From Candidatus Kuenenia stuttgartensis (GTDB lineage: Bacteria > Planctomycetota > Phycisphaerae > Phycisphaerales > SM1A02): a stretch of 64,000 nucleotides of DNA. Shown in pieces: positions 53,578 through 60,227 of this stretch. The notes below the pieces were generated by a model, which had not been told where the DNA came from, ran no database searches, and saw only the letters and a list, made by a program, of their open reading frames with translations. The stretch's first letter is position 1. The number at the start of each line of letters is the position of its first letter. The stretch covers positions 19,779 to 83,778 of the forward strand of contig CAMDMA010000011.1 of the NCBI GenBank assembly GCA_945902075.1, written 5' to 3'. Made by a program: the position numbers and the translations under genes.

Positions 53578-54192
53578 ATGATCACTCCAACGATGTACAC
53601 CCAAGGCATGCAAGTCAAGCACCGTCAACGGCCCGAATGGGGTACCGGATCGGTGAACCGGATCGAGGCGCTCACGCGAGCGGGGATTCGCGATCAACGA
53701 CTTTGGATCAAGTTCACCAACGCCGGACTCAAGACCCTTCTCGCAAGTGGCGCAGATCTTGAAATTCTTGAGGGAACCGGAGTCGCCGAGTACACCTTTG
53801 CTGCCCGCGAGAACGCTTCAGAAGGCGGTTGGCTCGGACAGATTTCGAAGAAGCGTCCAGAGCAGGCGATGTCGGAGCTTCCACCGGACGCGACCGATCC
53901 GTTTCTGACTCCAGAGCGCCGTCTCAAGTACCTGCTCACGCTCTATCGATTTGATGGCGCGACCAAGCTGATCGACTGGGCGGTCGCACAATCCGGCCTT
54001 GATGATCCCCTTTCGCGCTTCAATCGCACCGAGCTTGAGTCCTTTTACAAAGACTGGGCGCGTGATCGCGACGTCGCCCTCCATCGCCTCGTGACAGAGT
54101 TCCGGCACCGACGCGAGCCGGTCGATGCGTTCCTTGCCGACGCGCCGCGCGCGGCTCTTGCAACACTTCAGCGCTTCGAACGCGCTCGCTAA
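53578..54192 (+). CDS. DUF3553-like protein
   Basis: 204 residues. The N-terminal 65 residues (QVKHRQRPEWGTGSVNRIEAL, LWIKFTNAGLKTLLASGADL) resemble the DUF3553 fold, a small beta-barrel related to the CarD/helicase-associated modules that follow the form H..RPEWG.G.V. The rest (about 90-204) is helical and charged, with no known motif. There is no signal peptide, so it is probably cytoplasmic. Translation may begin at the second ATG (53593). No Shine-Dalgarno is visible. It stands alone behind the repeat-rich region. Confidence 0.75.
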   Translation: MITPTMYTQGMQVKHRQRPEWGTGSVNRIEALTRAGIRDQRLWIKFTNAGLKTLLASGADLEILEGTGVAEYTFAARENASEGGWLGQISKKRPEQAMSELPPDATDPFLTPERRLKYLLTLYRFDGATKLIDWAVAQSGLDDPLSRFNRTELESFYKDWARDRDVALHRLVTEFRHRREPVDAFLADAPRAALATLQRFERAR

Positions 54193-54219
54193 AGCCGATC
54201 GAGTGAGTTCGTCCTGTAG

Positions 54220-54283
54220 CGCGTTTTACAGCGCGTGTTGCAGCGTGTGTTGCATGCGTGTGTTGCATGCGTGTGTTGCATGC
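54220..54283. repeat. 13-bp tandem array, unit GTGTGTTGCATGC
   Basis: Three exact units (54245-54257, 54258-54270, 54271-54283) are preceded by decayed copies such as GCGTTTTACAGC and GCGCGTGTTGCAGC. The array begins about 30 bases after the stop of the DUF3553-like gene. Confidence 0.85.
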
Positions 54284-54404
54284 GCGCCACACTTGTGCAT
54301 CAGATCGCACGATTGAACCTCAATTTGGAACACGTGGGAGGGCAGGTCCAGAAATCTACGCCGCTGCGCTGACTTTTGATGTTGTAGCGGATCGTTCCTC
54401 TTCC

Positions 54405-54420
54405 TTGGCATGCTGGTTGC
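54405..54420 (+). promoter_or_regulatory. Candidate sigma54 (-24/-12) promoter
   Basis: TTGGCATGCTGGTTGC matches the sigma54 consensus TGGCAYR-N4-TTGC with GG and GC separated by exactly 10 bases. Transcription would start around 54432, about 50 bases before the ATG at 54482, leaving room for the AGGAG ribosome binding site. An activator site was not identified. Confidence 0.5.
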
Positions 54421-54481
54421 GAAGTGGTTTTCGCCGCGTCACTCGCAGCAACGAACGCACAACCAAAGAGGAGAATGAGCC

Positions 54482-54817
54482 ATGGACGAGAACAACTTCC
54501 AAGACAAGATGAACCAGATCCTCGATCGCATTCGCGAATTGCCCGCGGGGCAGGCCCCAGCTGCAACCGAGTCCGCGGACAGCACCGCTGCCCGTCGAGA
54601 GCGCGTTCAGAGCTCAGTCAATGAACTGCAAGACGCACTCGATTACCTCCGGCTCAGCGTGAAGTACCTCGTCTTCGACCTCGAGGCGACCCGCCGCGAG
54701 AATGCCTACCTCCGCCGGATGATCGAACAGTCGAACCGGGAGCGTGAGCGCAACAACAAGCCCGACGAGTCGCGCGACGAAGAACGCCCCGATTTCGGTG
54801 GCAATGGTTGGGAGTAA
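54482..54817 (+). CDS. Small coiled-coil hypothetical protein
   Basis: 111 residues, highly charged. The central part (VQSSVNELQDALDYLRLSVK, LVFDLEATRRENAYLRRMIE) has the heptad pattern of a coiled coil; the C-terminus is Arg/Glu/Asp-rich and disordered. No signal peptide. AGGAG lies 8 bases upstream of the ATG. It follows the sigma54-like promoter and is followed by the hairpin region ending in a terminator at 55094-55130. Function unknown; the form suggests a self-associating or adaptor protein. Confidence 0.7.
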   Translation: MDENNFQDKMNQILDRIRELPAGQAPAATESADSTAARRERVQSSVNELQDALDYLRLSVKYLVFDLEATRRENAYLRRMIEQSNRERERNNKPDESRDEERPDFGGNGWE

Positions 54818-54923
54818 CGCGACTCAGACGCGCTCAACGAAACTGCAACGAAACTTCGACGATACGAAGAGAATGAAAATCAAGCTCATAGGGTGGAGAG
54901 AAGGGACGGGAGGCTGAAGGAAA

Positions 54924-55130
54924 GCGCGTGCATGAGGAGCATCGCGCAGAGTCAAGCGTCGAGAAGGATCGACGCGGACTCTGACAAGAATCATGGGGTG
55001 TCCCCGTGAGCGACCGGAACGACGGCGCGCTCACCATGAAGTTGTGGGAAATTCTGCCTGAGGGGCGAATTTCCCGCAAAGGGCCGATCCGAGAGCAGCC
55101 GAACCACACGTGGGTTCGGCTGCTTTCATT
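54924..55130 (+). ncRNA. Candidate structured RNA of six consecutive hairpins ending in a terminator
   Basis: Stems read by eye: A 54924-54947 (GCGCG/CGCGC plus TGC/GCA, loop ATGAGGA); B 54947-54983 (CAGAGTC/GACTCTG and GCGTCGA/TCGACGC, loop GAAGGA); C 54995-55005 (GGGG/CCCC); D 55006-55034 (GTGAGCG/CGCTCAC and CCG/CGG, loop GAACGA); E 55044-55077 (GTGGGAAATTC/GAATTTCCCGC, one wobble); F 55094-55124 (12 bp perfect, then TTTCATT). Together they fill nearly the whole segment. It matches none of tmRNA, RNase P, SRP or 6S RNA that I could recognise. Several GGA triplets lie in loops A and B and in the 5' leader. Confidence 0.4.
55094..55130 (+). terminator. Rho-independent terminator closing the structured RNA region
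   Basis: AGCAGCCGAACC (55094-55105) pairs perfectly with GGTTCGGCTGCT (55113-55124) over a 7-base loop, followed by TTTCATT. It can end both the coiled-coil gene transcript and the RNA candidate. Confidence 0.7.
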
Positions 55131-55191
55131 GAGGGGAATCCAAAGCACATGGACGCCGCGGAAGAGCGACGGCTCGAGTTTCACGGCAGTA

Positions 55192-55482
55192 CTACTGGCT
55201 AAACGCGCGCAGCATCGACGACTCCTCGTCGGTGAAATAGTGGTCTGGTGCAAGTTCGAGAAGTGCGCGCGCGTGCGCGCGTTGCCGCTGCACACTCCAT
55301 GCGTTCGCCTGTGCGCGCTCGACAAGCAGGCCAAGGAGGAGCGAAACACTCGAAGCTCCGTACGGGCCGCTTGGTTGACCCGTCTCAAAGATTCGTTGTG
55401 GTCGCTCACGCGGCGCGCGAGATCGGTCGGCTCTCGAAGCGTCATCCGAAAATGTATTGTCGTCGTGGTTTGGATTTTTCAT
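55192..55482 (-). CDS. Small hypothetical protein
   Basis: 96 residues, not recognised. A charged N-terminus (NHDDNTFSDDASRADRS) is followed by a helix-rich part (ASSVSLLLGLLVERAQANAW, AHARALLELAPDHYF) that looks protein-like. No signal peptide or motif. It is divergent from the ABC transporter gene at 55577. A plus-strand frame through the same bases looks much less like a protein. Confidence 0.5.
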   Translation of the reverse strand: MKNPNHDDNTFSDDASRADRSRAPRERPQRIFETGQPSGPYGASSVSLLLGLLVERAQANAWSVQRQRAHARALLELAPDHYFTDEESSMLRAFSQ

Positions 55483-55576
55483 CGGAGTATCGCTGCGAAA
55501 TCGCCCCCGCGCTCGCAGCGGATTGGCTACGCGACCAGTGCATCAAGGTTCTCGGTTTGGCTACAGTGCACTGAGA

Positions 55577-56305
55577 ATGGACGAACCAACTTCCTCATCC
55601 ACGCGAAAGTCTGAGGCTGCGCATCTCGCAGCACTTGATATCGATTCGCTTGGATTCCGATACGACAGCGGCTTCGAACTCCGCCTCCCTGCGCTCCAAC
55701 TCAGCCCTGGCGAGGAGATGCTCCTCGTCGGCCGATCCGGCTGCGGGAAGAGCACACTTCTTCAACTCATCGCTGGACTTCTTGACCCCTCCGCTGGCCA
55801 TATTCGTATCGGCGGAACAGATGTCCACGCACTCCGAGGCGCGGCACGCGACCGCTTTCGCGGCCGTTCGATCGGAATGGTCTTTCAGACCTTTCATCTC
55901 CTCCAGGGATTCACTGCGAGAGAGAATGTGCTCATCGCACTCCTCATGAGTCATGTCGCGAAAGCGGAATGGCAGGTGCGCGCGGAATCGCTGCTCCGGT
56001 CACTCGGAATCGACCGACTCGACGCCCTCGCCGAAGAGCTTTCAATCGGTCAGCAGCAACGGGTTGCCATCGCCCGCGCCCTTGCATGTCGGCCCACGCT
56101 TGTTCTTGCCGATGAGCCGACAGCCTCACTGGACCCTGAGAACGCGCTGAATGCGGTGCGCGTCCTTCGCGACGCGTGTCGCGAGCAGGGCGCTGCGCTC
56201 CTTGTCGTCTCGCACGATCCCTCTTTGGAGCAACACTTCGTGCGACGCGAACGGCTTGATGCACTTACGAAGCCGCAGTCCGCGCACAAAGGAGCCGCGT
56301 CATGA
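55577..56305 (+). CDS. ABC transporter ATPase, LolD/MacB type
   Basis: 242 residues. Walker A LLVGRSGCGKSTLLQLIAGL, Q-loop region IGMVFQTFHLLQGFTARENV, signature ELSIGQQQRVAIARAL, Walker B LVLADEPTASLDPEN and switch His in LLVVSHDPSL. The IGMVFQTFHL form places it with LolD/MacB/FtsE. The ATG at 55577 is preceded by no clear SD; the frame reaches 55457 upstream but is non-coding there. It overlaps the permease gene by 4 bases (ATGA). Confidence 0.93.
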   Translation: MDEPTSSSTRKSEAAHLAALDIDSLGFRYDSGFELRLPALQLSPGEEMLLVGRSGCGKSTLLQLIAGLLDPSAGHIRIGGTDVHALRGAARDRFRGRSIGMVFQTFHLLQGFTARENVLIALLMSHVAKAEWQVRAESLLRSLGIDRLDALAEELSIGQQQRVAIARALACRPTLVLADEPTASLDPENALNAVRVLRDACREQGAALLVVSHDPSLEQHFVRRERLDALTKPQSAHKGAAS

Positions 56306-57582
56306 ACGACTTTTCCATCGTCCTCCGTAGTCTTCGCGTGCGCGCATTCTCGACTGGAATCGTGCTCACGCTCGTTGCGATCAGCGCAGGACTCCTGCTT
56401 GCCATTCTTTCGCTCCGCACCGCAGGCGAGCGGGCCTTCGAGCGCGGCACCGGCAACGCGCATCTCCTTGTCTCAAAGGATGGCAGCCCGCTTGTGAGCG
56501 TGCTCAACGGGCTCTTCTACGCGAATCCGCCGAAAGCACCAATCGATGGAGCGAAACTCGCAGAACTTCGCGCTTCGTTTCCGTGGGCGATGTTTGTGCC
56601 GACAGCGATCGGGGACAGCTATCGCACCTTTCCGGTCGTCGCGACCGTTCCAGAGTTTTTCACAAAGTTCGAGCCGGTACTCGGCGAAAAGTGGGTCTTC
56701 GCAGAGGGTCGCGCATTCGAAAAAAACTTTGAGATCGTGCTCGGTAGCGCTGTCGCGCGTGAGACAGGGTTGCGACTTGGAGCGAAGATCGTGCTCACGC
56801 ATGGCTCTGGAAAGTCGCGGGAAGGTGTCGACGAGCACGCCCACGAACACCGTGAGTATGAGTTCAATGTCGTTGGCATCCTTGAACCCACCGGCGCACC
56901 ACACGACCGCGCGTTATTCACGGATCTTGAGTCGAGTTGGATTCTGCACGCCCACGACCGCTTTGAGCGCGCGGGAACCCACAAGACGTTGACGGTCGCG
57001 GATCTCGCGGACGAGGATCGCTTGGTGACGGGCGTATTGATGCGACTTCCCTCGCGCGATCCGATGAGCGCTCCGCCTGCGTTGGTCTCCCAATATGACC
57101 GCCTTCGACGCGACGGCACCATCACGGTTGCGTTGCCCGCGAACGAAGTGCAGCGCCTGTTCACGATCGTCGCGAGTATTGATGTTCTTTTCGTCGCGAT
57201 GGCAGCGGCCACATTGGTATCGTCGGCCGTCGCGATTCTCCTTTCGATGATCAATTCAATGGGCGAACGCCGCCGACAGGTCGCGATCCTGCGGGTCCTT
57301 GGTGCAGGGCGCGCGCGTATTTTCTGGTTGGTCCTTACTGAGAGCACCGTGGTCGGGCTTGTGGGAGCGACCGCAGGTGTGGCTCTTTGCGCGGTTGTGC
57401 TCTTCGCCGCAACCGCTTGGATGCGCAACGCACACGGCATCGTCATTGCGCCGGAGCTTGATGCACGCAGCGCGATTCTCGTTGCGTTGGGAACCACAAC
57501 TCTCGCAGCACTCGCTGGCGTGGTGCCTTCGATTCTTGCCTATCGCACGAGTGTCGCACGAAACCTTCGGCCGATTGGCTGA
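56302..57582 (+). CDS. ABC transporter permease, FtsX/MacB (LolCE-like) type
   Basis: 426 residues, four membrane helices: one near the N-terminus (FSTGIVLTLVAISAGLLLAI), then after a soluble extracytoplasmic domain (about residues 40-285) three more (VLFVAMAAATLVSSAVAILL, SMINSMG..., LALVGATAGVALCAVVLFAA-type, ILVALGTTTLAALAGVVPSI). The loop MINSMGERRRQVAILRVLGA is the coupling region typical of FtsX-family permeases. It pairs with the ATPase just upstream and is followed after 11 bases by a DUF3299-like gene. Confidence 0.92.
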   Translation: MNDFSIVLRSLRVRAFSTGIVLTLVAISAGLLLAILSLRTAGERAFERGTGNAHLLVSKDGSPLVSVLNGLFYANPPKAPIDGAKLAELRASFPWAMFVPTAIGDSYRTFPVVATVPEFFTKFEPVLGEKWVFAEGRAFEKNFEIVLGSAVARETGLRLGAKIVLTHGSGKSREGVDEHAHEHREYEFNVVGILEPTGAPHDRALFTDLESSWILHAHDRFERAGTHKTLTVADLADEDRLVTGVLMRLPSRDPMSAPPALVSQYDRLRRDGTITVALPANEVQRLFTIVASIDVLFVAMAAATLVSSAVAILLSMINSMGERRRQVAILRVLGAGRARIFWLVLTESTVVGLVGATAGVALCAVVLFAATAWMRNAHGIVIAPELDARSAILVALGTTTLAALAGVVPSILAYRTSVARNLRPIG

Positions 57583-57593
57583 TTGGATACCGC

Positions 57594-58469
57594 ATGAAGA
57601 TCGTTTGGAGCATCGTTGCCCTTCTCCTCATTGCGGGGTTGATCGTCGTTTTTCAGCCACCATCGCCTTCGAAGAAGTTTGACCCGACCGCCGCGATTGT
57701 TGAGGCGGCGGAAGCGACAATTTCTGCTGCCGAAGCTGCGAAGCCCACATCTGCAACCACCGCGACGACGACCGATGCGCCCATTCCATCGGTTGCCGCA
57801 AGTGCGACCGCGGCAATTCAAGCAGCCGCTGAGGTGACGGTGTTGGTGCCAGCACCAACCACGACGACTCATACAGAGCCGTCCCCCGAGCAAACCCCCG
57901 AGCCAACGCCCGAGCCTCCCGCCGCAAAGCCCGAAGACCGCGCTGCTGGCAACGAGTTCACGCCCGAGATTCCGACAATTCCCCAAGCCGAGATCCTTCC
58001 GAGTCGCTTCATCCGCCTCCCCGATGGAGCGATCTCCGTCGATGATGCTTGGACTGTGCGCGGCGAAGGCACCAAAGCGGCGCCGTACGAGGTTTCGTGG
58101 GAGTACATCTCAAGCGCTCAGGAAACCTACACCCCGCGACTTGGTGAGAAAAAGATCGCTGCGCGTATCGCCTTTCTGTCAGGCAAGTATGTGCGGATCT
58201 CCGGCTACCTCGCCTTTCCGCTCGTCGCCCCTACCGCGAGCGAATGCTTGGTGATGCTCAACCAATGGGACGGCTGCTGTATCGGTGTGCCGCCCACCCC
58301 CTACGACGCGGTCGAAGTGAAACTGGCTGCTGAACTCAAGGGTTGGAAAAAGCACACCATCAACTTTGGCGCGGTCGAAGGTGTGTTTAAGGTCGAGCCT
58401 TATCTCGTTGAAAACTGGCTTGTTGGGCTTTACTTGATCGAGGGTGCCCAGATCAACACCGAACTCTGA
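57594..58469 (+). CDS. Membrane-anchored DUF3299-like protein
   Basis: 291 residues. One N-terminal helix (IVWSIVALLLIAGLIVVFQP) anchors it, followed by a low-complexity Ala/Thr/Pro linker (about residues 30-125). The C-terminal domain carries YVRISGYLAFPLVAPTASEC, then LVMLNQWDGCCIGVPPTPYD, which resembles the DUF3299 pattern VRISGYIxPL...C.HxPPPP. Two adjacent Cys are followed by Ile where family members often have His. Extracytoplasmic. It directly follows the ABC permease gene and is probably its accessory subunit. Confidence 0.75.
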   Translation: MKIVWSIVALLLIAGLIVVFQPPSPSKKFDPTAAIVEAAEATISAAEAAKPTSATTATTTDAPIPSVAASATAAIQAAAEVTVLVPAPTTTTHTEPSPEQTPEPTPEPPAAKPEDRAAGNEFTPEIPTIPQAEILPSRFIRLPDGAISVDDAWTVRGEGTKAAPYEVSWEYISSAQETYTPRLGEKKIAARIAFLSGKYVRISGYLAFPLVAPTASECLVMLNQWDGCCIGVPPTPYDAVEVKLAAELKGWKKHTINFGAVEGVFKVEPYLVENWLVGLYLIEGAQINTEL

Positions 58470-58514
58470 TTGCTGCGCAGAGTGCGGCGCCGGAAGCGGA
58501 TATCCTCCGCGCCT

Positions 58515-60227
58515 ATGCCGATTGCACATCTACCCGCGTTGCTCGCGTGGACGCTTCCTTTGCTCGCCGCTGGTGACCCACCCGCCGCGCCGTCCTCGGC
58601 GCCGAGTGCAATACCAACCGGTCCGCTCGCGCCCGTCGGCTTTTCTTCGGTTGATGTGGCGATGGAGCGGGCGCTTGAACTCGCGAAGCTTGCTGGCGAC
58701 AAAGGCCGCATTGAACACATCGGAACCTCACGTGAGGGCCGCCAAATCACTGTTGTGACGCTTGGCAACACGGATCCGTCGCGCAAATTGCCGGCAATGC
58801 TCGTCGTTGGCGGCATGGACGCCGTGAACTTCGCATCACCAGAACAAGTCCTCGAAAGCGCGCGTGCCATCCTGCGCGACAAGCCGAACCTCCTCGACAC
58901 GATGCGCGTGCACCTTGTGATCGTCGCGAATCCGGATGCGCGTGCATCGGCGATGCAGTCGAAACAGCCGCGCGCAACAAACGCTCGAGCGGTCGATGAC
59001 GACCGCGACGGCCGGATCGACGAAGACGGCCCCGCTGACTTCGATACCGATGGCTTCGTCACCGAGATGCGTCGCGTCGCGCCGCCCGGCGTGACGGCGA
59101 CCCACATGATCGATCCCGTCGACCCGCGGATTCTCCGTCCTGCGAAGCGCGAGAAAGGCGAAGTCGCGACCCACGAGATTCTCACGGAGGGGCGCGACAA
59201 CGATGGTGACGGACGCATCGGCGAGGATCCAGAAGGCGGCGTCGATCTCGACCGCAACTTCCCCCACCGATGGCCCGAGGCCGAACGCGATGCGGGCCCG
59301 TATCCCTTGAGCGAGCCAGAGTCGCTGGCGATCGCGAAGTTTGTTCGCGCGCATCCAGAGATTGTCACAGCGGTCGTCTTCGGGCGTCACGACACGCTTG
59401 CCTCGTTTCCTGACACGAAGGACAAAGACTCCACTGGCCGCACGCCGATGGTCTACCTCACGGAGGACCACGAGCTCTACCGCGAGTTGGGGAAGTCGTG
59501 GATCGAGACCACCAAACTTGAGAAGTCCGCGAACGCCGATCTCGCGGGTTCGCTTGTACTGTGGCTTGCAGATCATCGCGGCATCGCCGCGGTCGCCGCC
59601 AATGGATGGACACGACCTGAGCCGCCGAAACTTGCAGAAGGCACACAAGCGCCAGCCGAAACCGGTGATACCGAACAATCCGCCTGGCTCGCAAACTCTG
59701 AGCGCGCGTATGAGGCTCCCGGCTTCATCGCGTGGCGTCCGATTCGTCATCCCAAATGGGGCGATGTCGAGATCGGCGGATTCATCCCATTCTTCCGCGA
59801 GTCGCCGACCGCCGCACAGGCGACGGAACTTGCCAAGAAGTGCGCTCCCTTTGTGATTGACCTCGCCGCACGGCACCCTGTGATCAACGCGAGTGAGGTG
59901 ACGATCACGCCACTTAGCGCAGGGCTCGCACGGGTTGCACTGCGCGTGACGAACACCGGCACGCTCGCGTCGACGACCGAAATGGGCCGAATCACAGGCG
60001 TTGTGCCGCCCGTCGTGGTGCGCGTGGGTGTGCCACCAGAAAGCGTCCTAAGCGGCCGAGCTGTGGAGAAAATCGAGCGCCTGCTTCCCGGCGCGTCTGT
60101 CGACTACGAGTGGACGATCCGCGTGCCAACGACTGGAAAGCTCGACCTCACGATCTCAGGCCCAACCTTCGACACAATCACTCGAACCGCCTCGATGGCG
60201 GTCGCGCAGCAGGAGTCCTCGCAATGA
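58515..60227 (+). CDS. M14-type carboxypeptidase paralogue lacking zinc ligands (probable pseudoenzyme)
   Basis: 570 residues. A signal peptide (MPIAHLPALLAWTLPLLAAG) starts at ATG 58515. The fold follows M14 carboxypeptidases: GRQITVVTLGN, AMLVVGGMDAVNFAS, VIVANPDARAS and VDLDRNFPHRW. Aligned with the neighbouring gene, the HxxE zinc motif is DAVN (Asp102, Asn105). The third ligand His is kept in VVFGRHDTL, and the catalytic Glu position (ANGWT against NELWT) is Asn. Two acidic inserts (DDDRDGRIDEDGPADFDTDG and RDNDGDGRIGEDPEGG) look like calcium-binding loops. It probably lacks peptidase activity and may bind peptides or the wall. Confidence 0.8.
   Translation: MPIAHLPALLAWTLPLLAAGDPPAAPSSAPSAIPTGPLAPVGFSSVDVAMERALELAKLAGDKGRIEHIGTSREGRQITVVTLGNTDPSRKLPAMLVVGGMDAVNFASPEQVLESARAILRDKPNLLDTMRVHLVIVANPDARASAMQSKQPRATNARAVDDDRDGRIDEDGPADFDTDGFVTEMRRVAPPGVTATHMIDPVDPRILRPAKREKGEVATHEILTEGRDNDGDGRIGEDPEGGVDLDRNFPHRWPEAERDAGPYPLSEPESLAIAKFVRAHPEIVTAVVFGRHDTLASFPDTKDKDSTGRTPMVYLTEDHELYRELGKSWIETTKLEKSANADLAGSLVLWLADHRGIAAVAANGWTRPEPPKLAEGTQAPAETGDTEQSAWLANSERAYEAPGFIAWRPIRHPKWGDVEIGGFIPFFRESPTAAQATELAKKCAPFVIDLAARHPVINASEVTITPLSAGLARVALRVTNTGTLASTTEMGRITGVVPPVVVRVGVPPESVLSGRAVEKIERLLPGASVDYEWTIRVPTTGKLDLTISGPTFDTITRTASMAVAQQESSQ

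Larger units (their letters stand above)
54818..55191 (+). other. Intergenic region, mostly occupied by a structured RNA candidate
   Basis: The region between the coiled-coil gene and the minus-strand small ORF. A small hairpin (CTTCG/CGAAG, 54854-54869) precedes the six-hairpin chain described separately. Long open frames on both strands through this region lack coding character. Confidence 0.5.

Noticed and set aside
54834..55445. Minus-strand open frame of 203 codons
   Set aside because: Ser/Arg-rich without structure; crosses the terminator and the hairpin chain.
55006..55614. Plus-strand open frame of 202 codons through the RNA hairpins
   Set aside because: Low-quality composition and no ribosome binding site. 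The minus-strand 96-residue frame is more protein-like, and the first half is taken up by RNA stems.
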